64,000 bases of DNA, from contig CAJTSQ010000003.1 in assembly GCA_910578735.1 (NCBI GenBank), forward strand, positions 53,070 to 117,069. Direction: 5' to 3'. Source of the DNA: an uncultured Oscillospiraceae bacterium (GTDB taxonomy: Bacteria; Bacillota; Clostridia; Oscillospirales; Oscillospiraceae). This document shows positions 24,279 through 36,500 of the stretch, piece by piece; position 1 is the stretch's first letter; each line of letters starts with the position of its first letter. Made by a program: the position numbers and the translations under genes. The notes beneath the pieces are model-generated. The model saw nothing but the letters and a program-made list of their open reading frames with translations. It was not told the DNA's origin and did not search any database.

Positions 24279-25364
24279 TTACGCCAGCAAAAACAGCTTT
24301 TCCAGCTCCTTTTCCTTCAGCTCGGAGCCGATGACGCACAGCCGGCCGGTGTAGTCGGCGGAGCCCTCCCGAATCTCGAACTCCTCGGGGGTCAGGTCGA
24401 AGTGAAGCCAGGTCTGGCCGTCCTCGCAGGGGACCATTCCCTTGGCCCGGAGGATGATGCCATAGTCCTCGGTCATGGCCAAGGCGGACAGGGCCTCCTG
24501 GAGTTCCTCCCGGCTGTACTTCCGGGGGGTCTCCTGGCCCCAGGCGGTGAATACCTCATCAGCGTCGTGGTGGTGGTGATGATCGTGACAGCCGCAGCCG
24601 CAGTCCGGGCCGTGGTCGTGATGATGATGGTCATGCTCGTGGCCGTGGTCATGCTCGTGGTCGTGGTCATGCTCGTGGTCGTGGTCATGGTCATGCTCGT
24701 GATGATGGTGGTGATGCTCGTGGTCCTGGTGTCCGATCTCCTCCATCAGGGCCTCGGCCAGGTTGTGGCCCCCCTCCATGGCGGCGAGAATCTGGGCGCC
24801 GGTGAGCTGGTCCCAGGGGGTGGTGAGGATGGCGGCCTTGGGGTTCTTCTCCCGAAGCAGGGCCACGGCAGTATCCAGCTTGTGCTGGTCGATTTTCTGG
24901 GTGCGGGACAGGATGATGGCACAGGCGTGTTCCACCTGGTTGTTGAAGAACTCGCCGAAGTTCTTCATATACACCTTGGCCTTGCCCGCGTCCACCACGG
25001 TGACGAAGCTGTTCAGATGCAGGTCGGGGGACTCCGCCTGGACCCGCTCCACGGCGGCCACCACGTCGGACAGCTTGCCCACCCCGGAGGGCTCGATGAC
25101 AATGCGGGCGGGGGCATAGTCGTCCAGCACCTGCTTCAGGGCTGTGCCGAAGTCGCCCACCAGGGAGCAGCAGATGCAGCCGGAGTTCATCTCGGTGATC
25201 TCCACCCCGGCATCCTTGAGAAAGCCGCCGTCGATGCCGATCTCGCCGAACTCGTTCTCAATGAGGACGATCTTCTCTCCTTTAAAGGGCTCGTCCAGCA
25301 GCTTCTTGATGAGGGTGGTCTTGCCCGCCCCTAAAAATCCGGAGATAATATCAATTTTGGTCAT
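24279..25364 (-). CDS. COG0523 (CobW/ZNG1-type) metallochaperone GTPase with His-rich insert
   Basis: The 361-residue protein has the P-loop SGFLGAGKTTLIKKLL, the metal-binding CICC motif in NSGCICCSLVGDFG, and ENEFGEIGID. A stretch of about 60 residues (about 213-272) is mainly His and Asp with a CGCGC group: a typical Zn/Ni-binding loop of this family. The C-terminal CobW_C domain follows (TEDYGIILRAKGMV, LCVIGSELKEKELEKLF). It probably delivers a divalent metal, likely zinc, to client proteins using GTP hydrolysis. No Zur-type operator was recognised upstream. It lies ahead of the second CobW-like gene and behind the protease gene. Confidence 0.92.
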   Translation of the reverse strand: MTKIDIISGFLGAGKTTLIKKLLDEPFKGEKIVLIENEFGEIGIDGGFLKDAGVEITEMNSGCICCSLVGDFGTALKQVLDDYAPARIVIEPSGVGKLSDVVAAVERVQAESPDLHLNSFVTVVDAGKAKVYMKNFGEFFNNQVEHACAIILSRTQKIDQHKLDTAVALLREKNPKAAILTTPWDQLTGAQILAAMEGGHNLAEALMEEIGHQDHEHHHHHHEHDHDHDHEHDHDHEHDHGHEHDHHHHDHGPDCGCGCHDHHHHHDADEVFTAWGQETPRKYSREELQEALSALAMTEDYGIILRAKGMVPCEDGQTWLHFDLTPEEFEIREGSADYTGRLCVIGSELKEKELEKLFLLA

Positions 25365-25387
25365 GTTTGTCAGGTCCTTTCTTCAAA

Positions 25388-27253
25388 TCAGTTCCAGATC
25401 AGGCTAATGCTCTCCATCAGCCGGCAGAGCATGGCGGCGGCCACCTCCCGGGTGCCGGCGTCGGTGGGGGCGGGGCCCTCCACCAGGGCCTCCAGGGCGT
25501 CCAGGTTCCGGGCGGGGATCTGGGCCCACTGGACGTAGTCCCCAAACTTGGCCTGCTCCTCCTGGGTCAGCTCCTCCTGGTTCAGATAGTAGCCGTCCAT
25601 GCTGGCCCAGACCGCCACCCGGGACAGAATGGCCACCATCTCCTGGTAGCTGATGATGTCGCCAGGGCCGAAACGTCCATCGCCATAGCCGGAGACAAAG
25701 CCCATATCCGCCATGCCGGTAACCGCCCCGGCGTACCAGGCGCCGTCTCGCACGTCGGAGAACTTGCTGTTCTTGCCGTCAGGCAGGTCCAGCGCGGAGG
25801 CCACCATGGTGCAGAACTGAGCGCGGGTGACCGGATCGGCGGGGTGGAACCCGCCGTCCTCATAGCCGCTGAGGATGCGGTAGGTGGTCAGGGTGTCGAT
25901 CTCCCGCTGATAGGGGGTGCCGTCCGTGTCTGAGAGGGTGCGGGGGATGAAGTCCAGCCCCAGTGTCTTGGCCAGGGAGGAGAGGACCACCGGGTCACAC
26001 CTGTTCCAGCTCTGTCCGGTGCTGTACCGCACCTGGGCGGAGGGGGGCAGGGCCTCCAGCAGCTCGGTGAGGGCGGAGCGGTTCTCCTCCTTCAGGGCCT
26101 CGGCCAGGCTGATATAGAAGGTCTGTCCCGCAAGGTCGATCTTCAGGTGATTTTCCGGGTGGGGAGAGGGGGCGCAGGACAGCAGCAGGGCGGCCGACTC
26201 GGTGTTCTCCGGAGAGATGAGCAGGGTGGGCAGAACGCCGGTGATGTGGTTGGTGGCCCCGTCAGGGGAGAAGAACCGGTAGGCGGTAATCTTCATGGCC
26301 TCGCCGTCCACCATGTAGGTACAGTTGCGCTCGTCCAGCACCACCTGGGCTGTGCCCTTGCCGAAGCTGCGCTGGCCCAGGGCGATGCCGGACCGGTAGG
26401 CCCGGACGTCGCCGGAAAACAGCTCTGAGCCGCTGGCCGAGTGCTCGCTGGTGAGGACGATCACCGGCTTGTCCGTCATTTTCGTGTAGCGGGGCAGGAG
26501 GTCACGGTAGTGGGTCCCGTCGCCGTCCCGGAAGTAGAGCATGGTGCCCCGGCCGATGAACAGGCTGGCGGCATCAGCGGTGGCCCCGCTGTCTCCGCCG
26601 GGGTTGGAGCGCAGGTCCACGATCCAGACGGAGGTCTTGTCCTCCAGGGACTCAATGGCCTCCGCCATGGTAGCGGCGGTGGAGGAGCCGAAGCTGATGC
26701 ACTCGATGTAGCCGGCCCCATTTTTCAGTTCGTAGGTGACAATGGGGATGTCCACCGTCCGGCGGACCAGCTTAAACTCCAGAAGCTGGCCATCCCGCTT
26801 CACGGTGAGGGTGAGGGAGGTGCCCTCCTCCCCTACGATGGGGATCCGGGGGTCCACCTCGGCGGTGAGGTCCACGCCGTCCACCGCCACCAGGATGTCG
26901 CCGGGCCGGATGCCGGCCTCAATGGCGGGGGACTGGGGCAGGACGGACATAATGCGGTAGCCGCCGTCAAAGGCGGTCTCCACCGTGGCGCCGATCCCGG
27001 TCACCGACCGGCCGTTGACCGACTGGTTGAAGGCATCATACTGCTCAGCGGTCATATAAAAGGTGTAGGGGTCTCCCAAAGCCTTCAGAATCTCGTCCAG
27101 GGAGTCCATGGCCAGAACGTCCTCCGGCACGCCCTCCACATAGAGGTCAGACAGCAGTTCCTTGGCCTGGTCCAGCTCCAGGGCGGAGGCGGGGACCAGC
27201 AGCAGCGACAGGGACAGGCATAGGGCCAGCAGGGAAGAAAGCAATTTTTTCAT
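25388..27253 (-). CDS. Secreted S41-family C-terminal processing protease with PDZ and SLH domains
   Basis: The 621-residue protein has a signal peptide (residues 1-24, ending PASA), a PDZ domain (about 85-160, with SPAIEAGIRPGDILVAVDGV) and an S41 peptidase core with the Ser of SASGSE (272-277) and Lys299 of SFGKGTAQ forming the Ser/Lys dyad. After a spacer of about 120 residues, SLH-type repeats (about 430-615, with GGFHPADPVTRAQFCTMVAS and FGPGDIISYQEMVAILSRVA) should bind cell-wall polymer. It is likely an exported, wall-bound processing protease. It starts 66 bases after purA on the same strand. The gene is intact. Confidence 0.94.
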   Translation of the reverse strand: MKKLLSSLLALCLSLSLLLVPASALELDQAKELLSDLYVEGVPEDVLAMDSLDEILKALGDPYTFYMTAEQYDAFNQSVNGRSVTGIGATVETAFDGGYRIMSVLPQSPAIEAGIRPGDILVAVDGVDLTAEVDPRIPIVGEEGTSLTLTVKRDGQLLEFKLVRRTVDIPIVTYELKNGAGYIECISFGSSTAATMAEAIESLEDKTSVWIVDLRSNPGGDSGATADAASLFIGRGTMLYFRDGDGTHYRDLLPRYTKMTDKPVIVLTSEHSASGSELFSGDVRAYRSGIALGQRSFGKGTAQVVLDERNCTYMVDGEAMKITAYRFFSPDGATNHITGVLPTLLISPENTESAALLLSCAPSPHPENHLKIDLAGQTFYISLAEALKEENRSALTELLEALPPSAQVRYSTGQSWNRCDPVVLSSLAKTLGLDFIPRTLSDTDGTPYQREIDTLTTYRILSGYEDGGFHPADPVTRAQFCTMVASALDLPDGKNSKFSDVRDGAWYAGAVTGMADMGFVSGYGDGRFGPGDIISYQEMVAILSRVAVWASMDGYYLNQEELTQEEQAKFGDYVQWAQIPARNLDALEALVEGPAPTDAGTREVAAAMLCRLMESISLIWN

Positions 27254-27319
27254 GGTGTTCTCCTTTGGTTACTTGGTTCATGTGGGACCTGGCCAGGTGG
27301 CCGGGCCAAGCAGGGGGGC

Positions 27320-28612
27320 TCAGATTTTCGGTGTTCGGTAGGTCATCTCCTCCCGCTTGGGGCCGGTGGACACCATGGTAATGGGCGCGCCGATTTGCGC
27401 CTCCAAAAAGTCCACATAGTCCTGGGCCCTTGCGGGGAGGTCCTGGTAGCGGGTGCAGCCCCGGATGTCGGTTTTCCAGCCGGGGAACTCCTCAAATACC
27501 GGCCGGGCCCGCAGCAGGGCGGGGGTGGTGGGGAAGGCATCGGTCACCCTTCCGTCGATCTCGTAGCCGGTACACACGGGAATCTTCTCCAGATAGCTCA
27601 GTACGTCCAGGCAGGTGAGGGCCACCTGGGTGGCCCCCTGGACCATGCAGCCGTATTTGGTGGCCACTGCGTCAAACCAGCCCACCCGGCGGGGACGGCC
27701 GGTGGTGGCGCCGAACTCGCCCCTGTCGCCCCCCCGGCGGCGCAGCTCGTCCCCGGCCTCTCCGGCCACCTCGCTGACGAAGGGCTCGGTGCTGGAGCCC
27801 ACGCAGGAGGAGTAGGCCTTGGTGACGCAGATTACGTCCTGGATGGCGGTGGGGGGCACGCAGCCTCCCACACAGCCGTAGCCGGCCAGGGTGTGGGAGG
27901 AGGTGGTCATGGGGAATATCCCCAAATCCGGGTCTTTCATGGAGCCCAGCTGACCCTCCAGAAGGACAGTTTTCCCCTCCTTCAGCACCTGATGGACGAA
28001 GGTGACCGTGTCTCCCACATAGGGCCTGATCTGCTCCCGCATGGCCAGAAGGTGTTCCATCAGCTGGTCCGGATCCAAAGCGGGCTTGTGGTACAGGTGC
28101 TGGAAGAGTACATTTTTCAGCTCCACTGCGGCGGTCAGCCGGGTCCGGAGCCGGACCTCGTCAAAGAGGTCGCACACCTGGATGCCTGTTTTGGCGTATT
28201 TGTCGGAGTAGAAGGGGGCGATGCCGCTTTTGGTGGAGCCGAAAGCCCGGCCCCCCAGCCGCTCCTCCTCATAGGCGTCCTGGAGTGCGTGGTAAGGCAT
28301 GAGCAGCTGGGCCCGGTCGGACACGATGAGCCTGGGGGCAGGTACCCCCTGGGCCTCCACCTGCTTCAGCTCCTCCAACAGCTTTGCCACATCCAGAGCC
28401 ACGCCATTGCCCACGATGTTGGTAATGTGCGGGTAAAACACTCCGGACGGCAGGGTGTGCAGGGCAAACCGGCCGTAGTTGTTGATGATGGTGTGTCCAG
28501 CGTTGGCACCGCCCTGAAAGCGGATGACCACATCGGACTGGCTGGCCAGCATGTCGGTAATTTTGCCTTTGCCTTCGTCGCCCCAGTTGGCGCCTACAAT
28601 CGCTTTTACCAT
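27320..28612 (-). CDS. purA: Adenylosuccinate synthetase
   Basis: The 430-residue enzyme couples IMP and aspartate with GTP to give adenylosuccinate in AMP synthesis. The N-terminal AIVGANWGDEGKGKITDMLA and FQGGANAGHT motifs and the later EFGATTGRPRRVGWFD are family hallmarks. The usual EGAQG loop reads EGQLG here, followed by an unusual Cys-rich stretch (YGCVGGCVPPT), so it belongs to a divergent branch. The ATG at 28612 is set by GGAGGAAA; the frame before it covers the promoter. It has its own promoter. Confidence 0.95.
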   Translation of the reverse strand: MVKAIVGANWGDEGKGKITDMLASQSDVVIRFQGGANAGHTIINNYGRFALHTLPSGVFYPHITNIVGNGVALDVAKLLEELKQVEAQGVPAPRLIVSDRAQLLMPYHALQDAYEEERLGGRAFGSTKSGIAPFYSDKYAKTGIQVCDLFDEVRLRTRLTAAVELKNVLFQHLYHKPALDPDQLMEHLLAMREQIRPYVGDTVTFVHQVLKEGKTVLLEGQLGSMKDPDLGIFPMTTSSHTLAGYGCVGGCVPPTAIQDVICVTKAYSSCVGSSTEPFVSEVAGEAGDELRRRGGDRGEFGATTGRPRRVGWFDAVATKYGCMVQGATQVALTCLDVLSYLEKIPVCTGYEIDGRVTDAFPTTPALLRARPVFEEFPGWKTDIRGCTRYQDLPARAQDYVDFLEAQIGAPITMVSTGPKREEMTYRTPKI

Positions 28613-28684
28613 ATGGTTTCCTCCGGGGACGGGGATTCGCAGCCGCAGAGGGTTTGCCTTTTCCCGTCCGCCTGTAACGCGGAT

Positions 28685-28713
28685 ATTATACCCCCTTTTT
28701 CCCTTCCATGCAA
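28685..28713 (-). promoter_or_regulatory. Promoter of purA
   Basis: TTGCAT (28708-28713) and TATAAT (28685-28690) on the minus strand are 17 bp apart. The leader is about 70 bases. No purine riboswitch is apparent in it. Confidence 0.75.
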
Positions 28714-28734
28714 GGGGAAAAGAAGATAAGAAGC

Positions 28735-28759
28735 GCCCCGCTCCCAGTAGGAGCGGGGC
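28735..28759 (-). terminator. Terminator of ppdK
   Basis: GCCCCGCTCC and GGAGCGGGGC form a 10-bp stem with a 5-base loop. On the minus strand it is followed by GCTTCTTATCTTCTTTT, and it lies 17 bases past the ppdK stop. Confidence 0.85.
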
Positions 28760-28775
28760 ATCCTGATAAAAAAGG

Positions 28776-31409
<2,634 letters not shown>

Positions 31410-31495
31410 TGGGTAACATCATTCCTTTCTAGCGTATACGGTCAGAGAGAAGGACTAGAAAAATTGTCCATGTTTTCTGGAATACCGTGCATAAT

Positions 31496-31524
31496 ATTAT
31501 ACAGACGGGTGGGTAATATTTCAA
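31496..31524 (-). promoter_or_regulatory. Promoter of ppdK
   Basis: TTGAAA (31519-31524) and TATAAT (31496-31501) on the minus strand are 17 bp apart, giving a leader near 80 bases. Confidence 0.8.
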
Positions 31525-31568
31525 GATTAATTAGAAATTTTTCCATAGAAATTACGGACGAAATTTTG

Positions 31569-31597
31569 TTGAAAAAGGCGGTTGGAGGAGCTATAAT
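31569..31597 (+). promoter_or_regulatory. Promoter of the DUF1294 gene
   Basis: TTGAAA (31569-31574) and TATAAT (31592-31597) are 17 bp apart, 44 bases before the start codon. Confidence 0.75.
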
Positions 31598-31640
31598 TAA
31601 AATAGGAGAAATTTTACTTTAGAAAAGAGAGGGCTGTGAA

Positions 31641-31928
31641 ATGCCGGAAGAGCTGTGGCGGCCGCTTTGGATATACCTGATTGCGGCCAACCTGGCCGCC
31701 TTTGGGCTGATGGGGATAGACAAGCGCCGGGCCCGGCGGGGAAAGTGGCGTGTGTCAGAGAGGGCCCTGTTCCTCCCCGCCGTTCTGGGCGGCGCACTGG
31801 GGGGAACCCTGGGTATGCGGGCCTTTCGCCACAAGACCAGGCACTGGTATTTCCGCTGGGGCTTTCCCCTGCTGCTGGCGCTCCAGCTGACCGGGCTGGC
31901 CTGCCTGATTTGGAAGACACTGATGTGA
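31641..31928 (+). CDS. DUF1294 family small membrane protein
   Basis: The 95-residue protein has three hydrophobic segments (about 8-24, 44-60, 70-90). MGIDKRRARRGKWRVSE and ALGGTLGMRAFRHKT are the conserved DUF1294 segments. Its function is unknown. It has its own promoter and shares a bidirectional terminator with the K+ channel gene. Confidence 0.9.
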   Translation: MPEELWRPLWIYLIAANLAAFGLMGIDKRRARRGKWRVSERALFLPAVLGGALGGTLGMRAFRHKTRHWYFRWGFPLLLALQLTGLACLIWKTLM

Positions 31929-31941
31929 GCGGAACATAAAC

Positions 31942-31968
31942 GGCCCCGCCGGCTGCAGCGGCGGGGCC
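31942..31968. terminator. Bidirectional terminator
   Basis: GGCCCCGCCG and CGGCGGGGCC form a 10-bp stem. On the plus strand it is followed by TGTATTTTTT. It separates the convergent DUF1294 and K+ channel genes. Confidence 0.85.
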
Positions 31969-31976
31969 TGTATTTT

Positions 31977-33188
31977 TTATATCTCGATGGTATTGTCTGC
32001 CGGAATATAGCTCTGGGAGTAGAGAATGACGCAGTCCCCCTCCTTCAGGATGAGGTCCCCGTTGGGGATGAGGATCCCGCCCCTCCGCTTGACCATAACG
32101 ATGATGGTCTGGCGGGAGATGTCCAGCTCCCGGATGCGCAGGCCGTTCCAGGGATTCTGCCTGCGGAGGACCACCTCTTTCAGGTCGATGTGCCTGTTGT
32201 CCCCCACCGACTCGGCCCCCAGAACCAGGGTGTCGCCGGGGCAGAGGGCCACATCGCCCCGGGGGACAACGATCTGCTCCCCCCGCTGGATGGCGGCCAC
32301 AATCAAGCCGGAGGGCAGACCCAGGGACTGGATGGTCTGGGTGGACCAGGAGTCTTTCTGGGACAGGTGGACCTTGATAAAATGGACGTCTGTCTCGTGG
32401 CCATACTCGCTGATGCGCTTGATCCGGGAGTACTGGTCCACAAAGCCGGCGGAGATAATGCCGGTGGGGATGGCCACCATGCCCACCCCCAGAAAGGTGA
32501 TGACAATGCTGAACAGCTTGCCCAGGGTGGTGATGGGGTAGATGTCTCCATAGCCCACGGTGAGCAGGGTGGAAACCGACCACCAGATGCCGGAGAAGGC
32601 GTTGGAGAACACCTCAGGCTGGGCCTCGTGCTCCAGGCTGTACATGCACAGGCTGGAGGCCAGCATGAGAACCACGATGATGAACACGGAGGACATCAGC
32701 TGCTGCCGCTTGCTGGCGATGACCTCGGTAATCACGTTCAGCGAGTCGTAGTAGGCGTTGATGCGGAACAGGCGGAAGATGCGCATGACCCGGAACATCC
32801 GAAAGGCCACCGTCCCCGAGGGGAAGAAGACGGGCAGATAGTAGGGCAGGAAGGAGAGCAGGTCCACCAGTCCGCTGAAGGAGAAGATATAACGCAGCGT
32901 GGCCTGGAAGGGGGGAAGCTTGGGGCGCAGGCACTGGGCCGTCCACAGCCGCAGGCAGTAGTCCACAGTGAAAAAGGCCACGGTGACCGCCTCAATGCTG
33001 GACAGCCAGCTGCCGTATTGGGTCCGGGGCGCCTCAAAGGTGTAGATTACGCTGACGATCAGGTTGATGACGATGGCCAGCGAGTTGATGAGGTCATACA
33101 GGCGGCTGATGGAGTCGGTGGCGGCCCCCACCTCGATGATCTCAGACAGCCGCTGTTTGCGGCGGAGCCGCGCGTCTTTGTCGTCCAT
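31977..33188 (-). CDS. Voltage-gated-type K+ channel with C-terminal RCK_C (TrkA-C) domains
   Basis: The 403-residue protein has six membrane segments. The fourth (RMFRVMRIFRLFRINAYYDS) is Arg-rich like an S4 voltage sensor, and the pore loop carries the selectivity filter TVGYGD in STLLTVGYGDIYPITTLGKL. Two TrkA-C-like cytosolic modules follow (about 285-330 and 350-400). There is no full Rossmann RCK_N domain. It is probably a ligand- or voltage-modulated potassium channel. It borders the left end of the defence locus, is transcribed away from it, and looks intact. Confidence 0.92.
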   Translation of the reverse strand: MDDKDARLRRKQRLSEIIEVGAATDSISRLYDLINSLAIVINLIVSVIYTFEAPRTQYGSWLSSIEAVTVAFFTVDYCLRLWTAQCLRPKLPPFQATLRYIFSFSGLVDLLSFLPYYLPVFFPSGTVAFRMFRVMRIFRLFRINAYYDSLNVITEVIASKRQQLMSSVFIIVVLMLASSLCMYSLEHEAQPEVFSNAFSGIWWSVSTLLTVGYGDIYPITTLGKLFSIVITFLGVGMVAIPTGIISAGFVDQYSRIKRISEYGHETDVHFIKVHLSQKDSWSTQTIQSLGLPSGLIVAAIQRGEQIVVPRGDVALCPGDTLVLGAESVGDNRHIDLKEVVLRRQNPWNGLRIRELDISRQTIIVMVKRRGGILIPNGDLILKEGDCVILYSQSYIPADNTIEI

Positions 33189-33359
33189 AAAATATCAACA
33201 CCCCCATGCGCCCGGTTTCCGGACGGATTGAAGACGGATAGAAGGTTTCCGTGTCCGGTACATTTTAACAGCTTCTCAGCGCCCTTGTCAATGCGGGAGG
33301 GAAAGAAAGCGGACGGACCGGGCGGATTCCAACCCCTGCCATTTATTTGGGTAACTTTG

Positions 33360-33388
33360 TTGAAAAAGCAATATTTGTGTGGTATGCT
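33360..33388 (+). promoter_or_regulatory. Candidate promoter of the eight-gene restriction operon
   Basis: TTGAAA (33360-33365) is followed after 17 bp by TATGCT (33383-33388); TAGAAT at 33388-33393 is an alternative -10 but at poor spacing. It lies 127 bases before the first gene of the operon. The rest of 33189-33514 shows no coding sequence or clear repressor site. Confidence 0.5.
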
Positions 33389-33514
33389 AGAATCGATTGC
33401 TGTATGCTGTGCCAAAGGAGCCGGCGGGAATAGTCCGGTTTGCGGGACAGCTGATGTGATAAAGTAAGCGGCAGGGCGGCCGGGCCTCCCTGCGGGGCCG
33501 AGAGGGGGAGCGGA

Positions 33515-36500
33515 ATGGGAACGCTGATTGGGGCTGGAAACTCCAATAATTTTGGAGAGAACTATTTTATCGACCGGGCGAAGGCGTATTTGGACGACAG
33601 CCATATCATCTACTGGAACCGGCAGCTGTTTGGCCGGGAGTTCGATGTGTGCGTCCTGATGCCGGAGAAGGGTATCCTGGTGGTAGAGCTGAAAGGCTGG
33701 CGGGAGGAGACGGTCCTGGGGCTGGACGGGCAGAACCAGGTGGTGATCCAAACGGAGGAGGGGGAGAGAGCCCTCTCCCCCCAGAAGCAGGCCAGAGGTT
33801 ACCGCTTTTCCTTGGAGCGGTATATCCGCCAAAATCTGGGCAAGCTTCCCCTGGTATTCCATATGGTGGGGCTGCCCCAGATTTCCCGGGCCTTCTACCG
33901 GGCCCACCGGTTGGATGTGGCCATGGAGGAGCGATTTACTTTTTTAAAGGAAGACCTGGAGAACAATGCCGCCTTTTTCCATAAGCTGGACCAGGCCCTC
34001 CGGGAGGTGACCAACTGGCATCGGGATTCCTTTGACCGGCAGACGATGTGGCAGGTGCGCGGTCTCTTTGAGGCAGATGTCGGCCGGCCGGAGGGCAGGG
34101 CGCAGGATCAGGCCGCCGTCCCCTGCCGCCGGCACGACTACTCCCGCCTGTACTACCTGCCCCGGACAGAACCTCTTTCTGACCGGGCGGTGGCGGAAAT
34201 GCTGGAGCAATATTTTTTAGGCTGTAAACTCTACTGCGTCTTTGAGGACCAGGCGGAGCTGTGCCGCCTGGCGGGCGCGCTGGACGAGGCGCTGACCCGC
34301 CGGGGCCTGCGGCGGGACGGGGAGAACATCGCGCTGGACCTGGAGGAAACGTCCCGGCACCTGCCGCCGCTGTCCCCTGGCGCGGAGGCCTTTCAGGCGT
34401 TTCACTGTGAGTTCAGCCTGCTGTCCGCCCCCTTTGACCCGCCGGTCCCCGCCTTCTGCGTGGTCAACGGTGCATGGAATCGGGAGCAGGAGCGGTGGAT
34501 TCAGGAGCTGGCCGGCCGCAGCATCTTCAACGCGGAGCAGTACCGGATCGAACACGCCCCGCCGGAGAAGCACGTGGTGGTGAGCGCCGGGGCGGGAACG
34601 GGCAAGACCCATACCATGATTGCCTGGGTCGGGTTTATCTGCTACACCCAGAATGTGCCCCTGGTGAAGATGGCCGAGCGGATTGTGATGATTACCTTCA
34701 CCAACGAGGCGGCAGATAATATGGAGGAGAAGCTGAAGCGGTATTTCCGAAATTGCTGCCTGGTCACCTCCCGGGTGGAGTATCTGGACATGGTGGCCCA
34801 GATCGACCATATGCAGATCAGCACCATCCACGCCTATGCCAAGCAGCTGATTGTTCAGTTGGGCACTTCCTTCGGCTATGGGGTGGATTTTGGGGTCACC
34901 TCCAGCAACTTTTACCGCAGCAAGAAAATCTCCAGCCTGCTGGACAGCTATATCCGCCAGAAGGCGCGGGAGCGTGGGCCAGGCTATGCAGATCAGCTGG
35001 GGATGCCGGTGTACGCCATCCGGGACAGTATTCTGGACTTTATCGGAAAGCTCCACAACAAGAGTGTGGACATCAGCGCCATAGCGGCCGGGGACTTCGG
35101 GACGCTGCCTCCCGGCGACCCCCACGGCGCCCTCCACGAGCTGCTGTCCACACTGATCCCGCAGGTGGAGCGGGAATACCGGGCGGAGCTGCTGGAAAAT
35201 AACCAGGTCCATCTCAGCTCCATGATGTCTATGTTGAGCCGCTTCATCGCCGCGCCGGAGAGCCGGACCAGGATACGGGAGCTGAAAAAAGACCGGGATG
35301 CCCGGCAGTTCCTGTTCGTGGACGAGTTTCAGGACACGGACGACACTCAGATCGAAATGCTGCTGACTCTAGCGGAGCTGCTGGACTACAGCTTGTTTGT
35401 AGTGGGAGATGTGAAGCAGTGCATCTACCGTTTCCGCGGGGCCCAGGAGAAGGCCTTCGACCAGCTGGGAATCGGGCGGGACTCGAGCAGGTGGGTGGAG
35501 CGGACCCTGCGGAGAAATTACCGCACGGACAGCGCGCTGCTGGACCGCTTTGACCGGGTCTTCCAGGCCTGGGGCGGCGAGGAGCTGCTGACCTACACGC
35601 CCGAAAAGGACCGCCTGCTGGGCACCAGAGACTATAACAGCGGCCTGCTCCGCTGCCCGGAGGAGTTTTACCGGCGGATCGAGATTGCTGCCGAGGGTGA
35701 GCGAATCCCCAAGCTGATTGAGGAGATCAGACGCCTTCAGCGCCGGGTAGAAGGGGAGAAGGGCGGGCGGCTGTCCGCCAGGGAGAGGAGCATCGCGGTC
35801 CTGGTGCGGGAAAACTGGCAGGCCGAGCTGGTTCGGCTGGAGTGCGCGCGGCAGGGAATCGAGGCACAGACCAACACCGGCGGGGATCTCTACCAATCCC
35901 AGCCGGCCCTGGACATGATGATCCTGGTCAACGCGCTGATCCACTTTGACGAGGCGGACTACCTGTATCAGCTCACTGCCTCCAACTTCTTTGCCCTGGA
36001 CATCCCCAAGTCGAACCTCTACGCCCTGCGGGAGAAGCTGAGGGCTGGCGGCCCCAGGGCCAAGGCGGAGGAGCGGGAACAGGTCAACTATATGATCCAG
36101 TTTATCAACCCCATGCTGGCCAACAAGATTGACCAGGCCAACAAGTGGGAGTATGTGGTGAAAAGCCTGCGGACCCAGCCGGTGCTCCAGGTGCTGCGGA
36201 GGCTGTACAGCACGCTGGAGCCCTGGCGCAATTTCAGCCAGGACTCCTGGAAGCAGCACTATTACCAGCTCAACGTGGACCTGCTGTTTGAACAGCTGAT
36301 TAACGCCTGCAATGTGGACAAGCTGACCGTCAACACTCTGGGGGAATATCTCTGCAGCTGCATCGTCTCCCGGGCATCGGTGGACAGCAGAAAGCCCGCC
36401 GGGGACGGGGCGGAGGCGCCGGTCCGGTGCGTCACAGTGCACAAGGCCAAGGGCCTGGAATACGGCCATGTGATCCTGCCCTTCTGCTCCGCCCCTATCG

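Noticed and set aside
24473..24694. Met/Thr-repeat frame within the GTPase region
   Set aside because: It is the alternative reading of the CAC/GAC-rich codons of the His/Asp metal loop.
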